Assembly: GCA_027490345.1 (NCBI GenBank)
Contig: JAIXYF010000071.1
Location: 1-6,274 of the forward strand
Length of the DNA stretch: 6,274 bases
Origin: Novosphingobium sp.
GTDB lineage: Bacteria; Pseudomonadota; Alphaproteobacteria; Sphingomonadales; Sphingomonadaceae
Reading direction: 5' to 3'
Both the position numbers and the translations under genes were made by a program. The notes beneath the pieces were generated by a model that was not told where the DNA came from, did not search any database, and saw nothing but the letters and a program-made list of their open reading frames with translations. Shown piece after piece: positions 4,712 through 6,274 of the stretch. Positions within the stretch are counted from its first letter, which is position 1. Each line of letters opens with the position of its first letter.

Positions 4712-6274
4712 ATGCTTGCCCCCCGGATTCCCAACCAGCGCGCCATCGTCGATCGCCGCGCCCTTGCCGATGCGATTGCTGAGCGGGTTGCCGCGCAAGG
4801 CGACAAGGCGCGGCCCGCCATCGTCGAGTTGCTGCGTGAAGCGCTGGCCACGGGGCGGGCAGAACTGGCGCGCCGCCTGCGCGAAAAGCCCTCGCACGGC
4901 ACCGAATGCGCGCAGGGGCAGGCATTCCTCGTCGATCAGCTGGTGCGCGTGATCCACGATCACGTGGTTGGCAACGTCTACCGCGCCAGCAACCGCTCAA
5001 CTGGTGAACGCATCGCGCTGGTCGCCGTCGGCGGCTACGGGCGCGGCGAAATGGCGCCGCATTCCGATGTGGACATCGCCTTCCTTACCCCGATCAAGCC
5101 AACCTCGTGGTGCGAGCAGGTGATCGAGGCGATGCTCTATTTCCTCTGGGATCTGGGGCTCAAGGTCGGCCAGTCCAGCCGCTCGCTCGATGAAATGGTG
5201 CGCATGGCGCGCAGCGATCTCACCATCCGCACCGCGCTGCTCGAAGGGCGCTACGTGTGGGGGGACCGCGCGCTTTATGAAGAAGGCTCGCGCCGGTTCT
5301 GGGCCGAAGTCGTCACCGGCACCGAACGCCAGTTCGTCGCCGAAAAGCTGGCCGAACGCAACGAACGGCACAAGCGGCTGGGGGATAGCCGCTATGTGGT
5401 CGAGCCCAATGTGAAGGAAGGCAAGGGCGGCCTGCGCGATCTGCACACGCTCTACTGGATGGGCAAATATATCCACAAGGTCCGCGATCCCAGCGAACTC
5501 GTCGGCGTTGGCCTGCTCACCGCCGCCGAATACCGCGCCTTCCGCCGGGCGGAGAGCTTCTTCTGGTCGGTGCGCTGCCATCTCCATTCGGTCACTGGCC
5601 GCGCCGAAGACCGCCTGACCTTCGATCTCCAGCGCGAAGTGGCGCTGCGCATGAACTTTGCCGATCGTCCGGGCAAAAGCGCAGTCGAGCGGTTCATGCA
5701 GTATTTCTTTCTGCAGGCCACGCAGGTCGGCTCGCTCACCGGCATGTTCCTCGCCCAGCTCGACGAGCAGTTCGCCAAGACCAAGATCGGCTTTTTCGCC
5801 GCGCTGCGCAGCCGCCGCAAGCGCAAGATCGGCGCGTTCCCGATTCAGGCGGACAAGCTCGGCGCTGATGGCGATGATTTCTTCCGCAGCGATCCGGTGC
5901 GCCTGATCGAGATCTTCCTTGTGGCAGACCGCGAAGGGCTGGAAATCCATCCCGAAGCCATGCGCCTTGCCCGCCGTGATGCCAGCCTGATCGATGCCGC
6001 GGTGCGCCGCGATCCGCGCGCCAATACGATGTTCATGGAGCTGCTCACCAGCCGCCACGATCCCGAAACCGTGCTGCGCTGGATGAGCGAGGCGGGCGTC
6101 TTCAGCCGCTTCGTGCCCGATTTCGGCCGGGTCGTCGCGCAGATGCAGTTCGACATGTACCACCACTACACGGTCGATGAGCACACGATCCGCGCCATCG
6201 GGCTGCTTTCGCGCATCGAGAAGGGCGAAGAGACCGAGCAGCATCCGCTCGCGAGCGAAGTCATTTCCAAGGTC
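4712..6274 (+). CDS. glnD: Bifunctional [protein-PII] uridylyltransferase/uridylyl-removing enzyme, 3' truncated by the window edge
   Basis: GlnD is the cytoplasmic glutamine sensor that uridylylates PII proteins (GlnB/GlnK) when glutamine is low and removes UMP when it is high, so controlling glutamine synthetase and nitrogen gene expression. The window holds 521 codons with no stop. Alphaproteobacterial GlnD is about 900 or more residues, so roughly 55% is present. The nucleotidyltransferase motif GGYGRGEMAPHSDVD spans 107-121, with Asp119 and Asp121 as expected metal ligands. The PII-UTase signature KEGKGGLRD is at 235-243. The start of the HD (uridylyl-removing) domain, YHHYTVDEHT, is at about 483-492. 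The rest of the HD domain and the two C-terminal ACT domains lie outside. ATG 4712 comes 19 bp after the acyl-CoA synthetase stop and has only a weak SD, which fits translational coupling or read-through from that gene. No terminator is visible between them. Confidence 0.97.
   Translation, partial: MLAPRIPNQRAIVDRRALADAIAERVAAQGDKARPAIVELLREALATGRAELARRLREKPSHGTECAQGQAFLVDQLVRVIHDHVVGNVYRASNRSTGERIALVAVGGYGRGEMAPHSDVDIAFLTPIKPTSWCEQVIEAMLYFLWDLGLKVGQSSRSLDEMVRMARSDLTIRTALLEGRYVWGDRALYEEGSRRFWAEVVTGTERQFVAEKLAERNERHKRLGDSRYVVEPNVKEGKGGLRDLHTLYWMGKYIHKVRDPSELVGVGLLTAAEYRAFRRAESFFWSVRCHLHSVTGRAEDRLTFDLQREVALRMNFADRPGKSAVERFMQYFFLQATQVGSLTGMFLAQLDEQFAKTKIGFFAALRSRRKRKIGAFPIQADKLGADGDDFFRSDPVRLIEIFLVADREGLEIHPEAMRLARRDASLIDAAVRRDPRANTMFMELLTSRHDPETVLRWMSEAGVFSRFVPDFGRVVAQMQFDMYHHYTVDEHTIRAIGLLSRIEKGEETEQHPLASEVISKV

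Noticed and set aside
2800..4902. A 700-codon open frame on the minus strand opposite the acyl-CoA synthetase
   Set aside because: It is a mirror of a GC-rich coding gene. The product is low-complexity and rich in Arg, Asp, Gly and His with no domain, while the plus strand encodes a clear ANL enzyme with all core motifs.
4997..6244. A 415-codon open frame on the minus strand opposite glnD
   Set aside because: The plus strand carries unmistakable GlnD motifs throughout. The antisense product has no recognisable family and its openness follows from codon bias.

Overview
The window is GC-rich and reads as a chromosomal core region of an alphaproteobacterium, most likely a sphingomonad (Novosphingobium/Sphingobium-like). 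The placement is inferred from the protein character, the high G+C at third codon positions and the gene set; no rRNA or other phylogenetic marker was available to confirm it. Five protein-coding genes account for about 92% of the sequence. The two outermost genes run off the window edges.

Left part, minus strand (read right to left): lgt (lipoprotein diacylglyceryl transferase) is followed after 19 bp by a MidA/NDUFAF7-type SAM-dependent methyltransferase. A roughly 300-bp non-coding stretch comes next, and then the start of petA, the Rieske Fe-S subunit of the cytochrome bc1 complex. petA is cut just after its second Rieske box. lgt and the methyltransferase look like one transcription unit. 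petA probably has its own promoter in the 300-bp gap and would normally head petABC to the left of the window.

Centre: a 192-bp divergent intergenic region separates lgt (leftward) from an AMP-forming acyl-CoA synthetase (rightward). It is rich in short repeats: a perfect 14-bp palindrome followed by a T-rich run, two short direct repeats, and an 8-bp inverted repeat directly before the ribosome binding site of the synthetase.

Right part, plus strand: the acyl-CoA synthetase is followed after 19 bp by glnD, the bifunctional PII uridylyltransferase/uridylyl-removing enzyme. 521 codons of glnD are present and the C-terminal part lies beyond the window. The two genes may be co-transcribed.

Functionally this is housekeeping DNA: lipoprotein maturation, respiratory-complex biogenesis, fatty or aromatic acid activation, and nitrogen-status signalling. 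I see no mobile element, CRISPR array, toxin-antitoxin pair, phage gene, tRNA or rRNA, and no convincing undescribed system. The items most worth a second look are the repeat-dense divergent promoter region and a Gly-to-Glu change in the A10 motif of the acyl-CoA synthetase.
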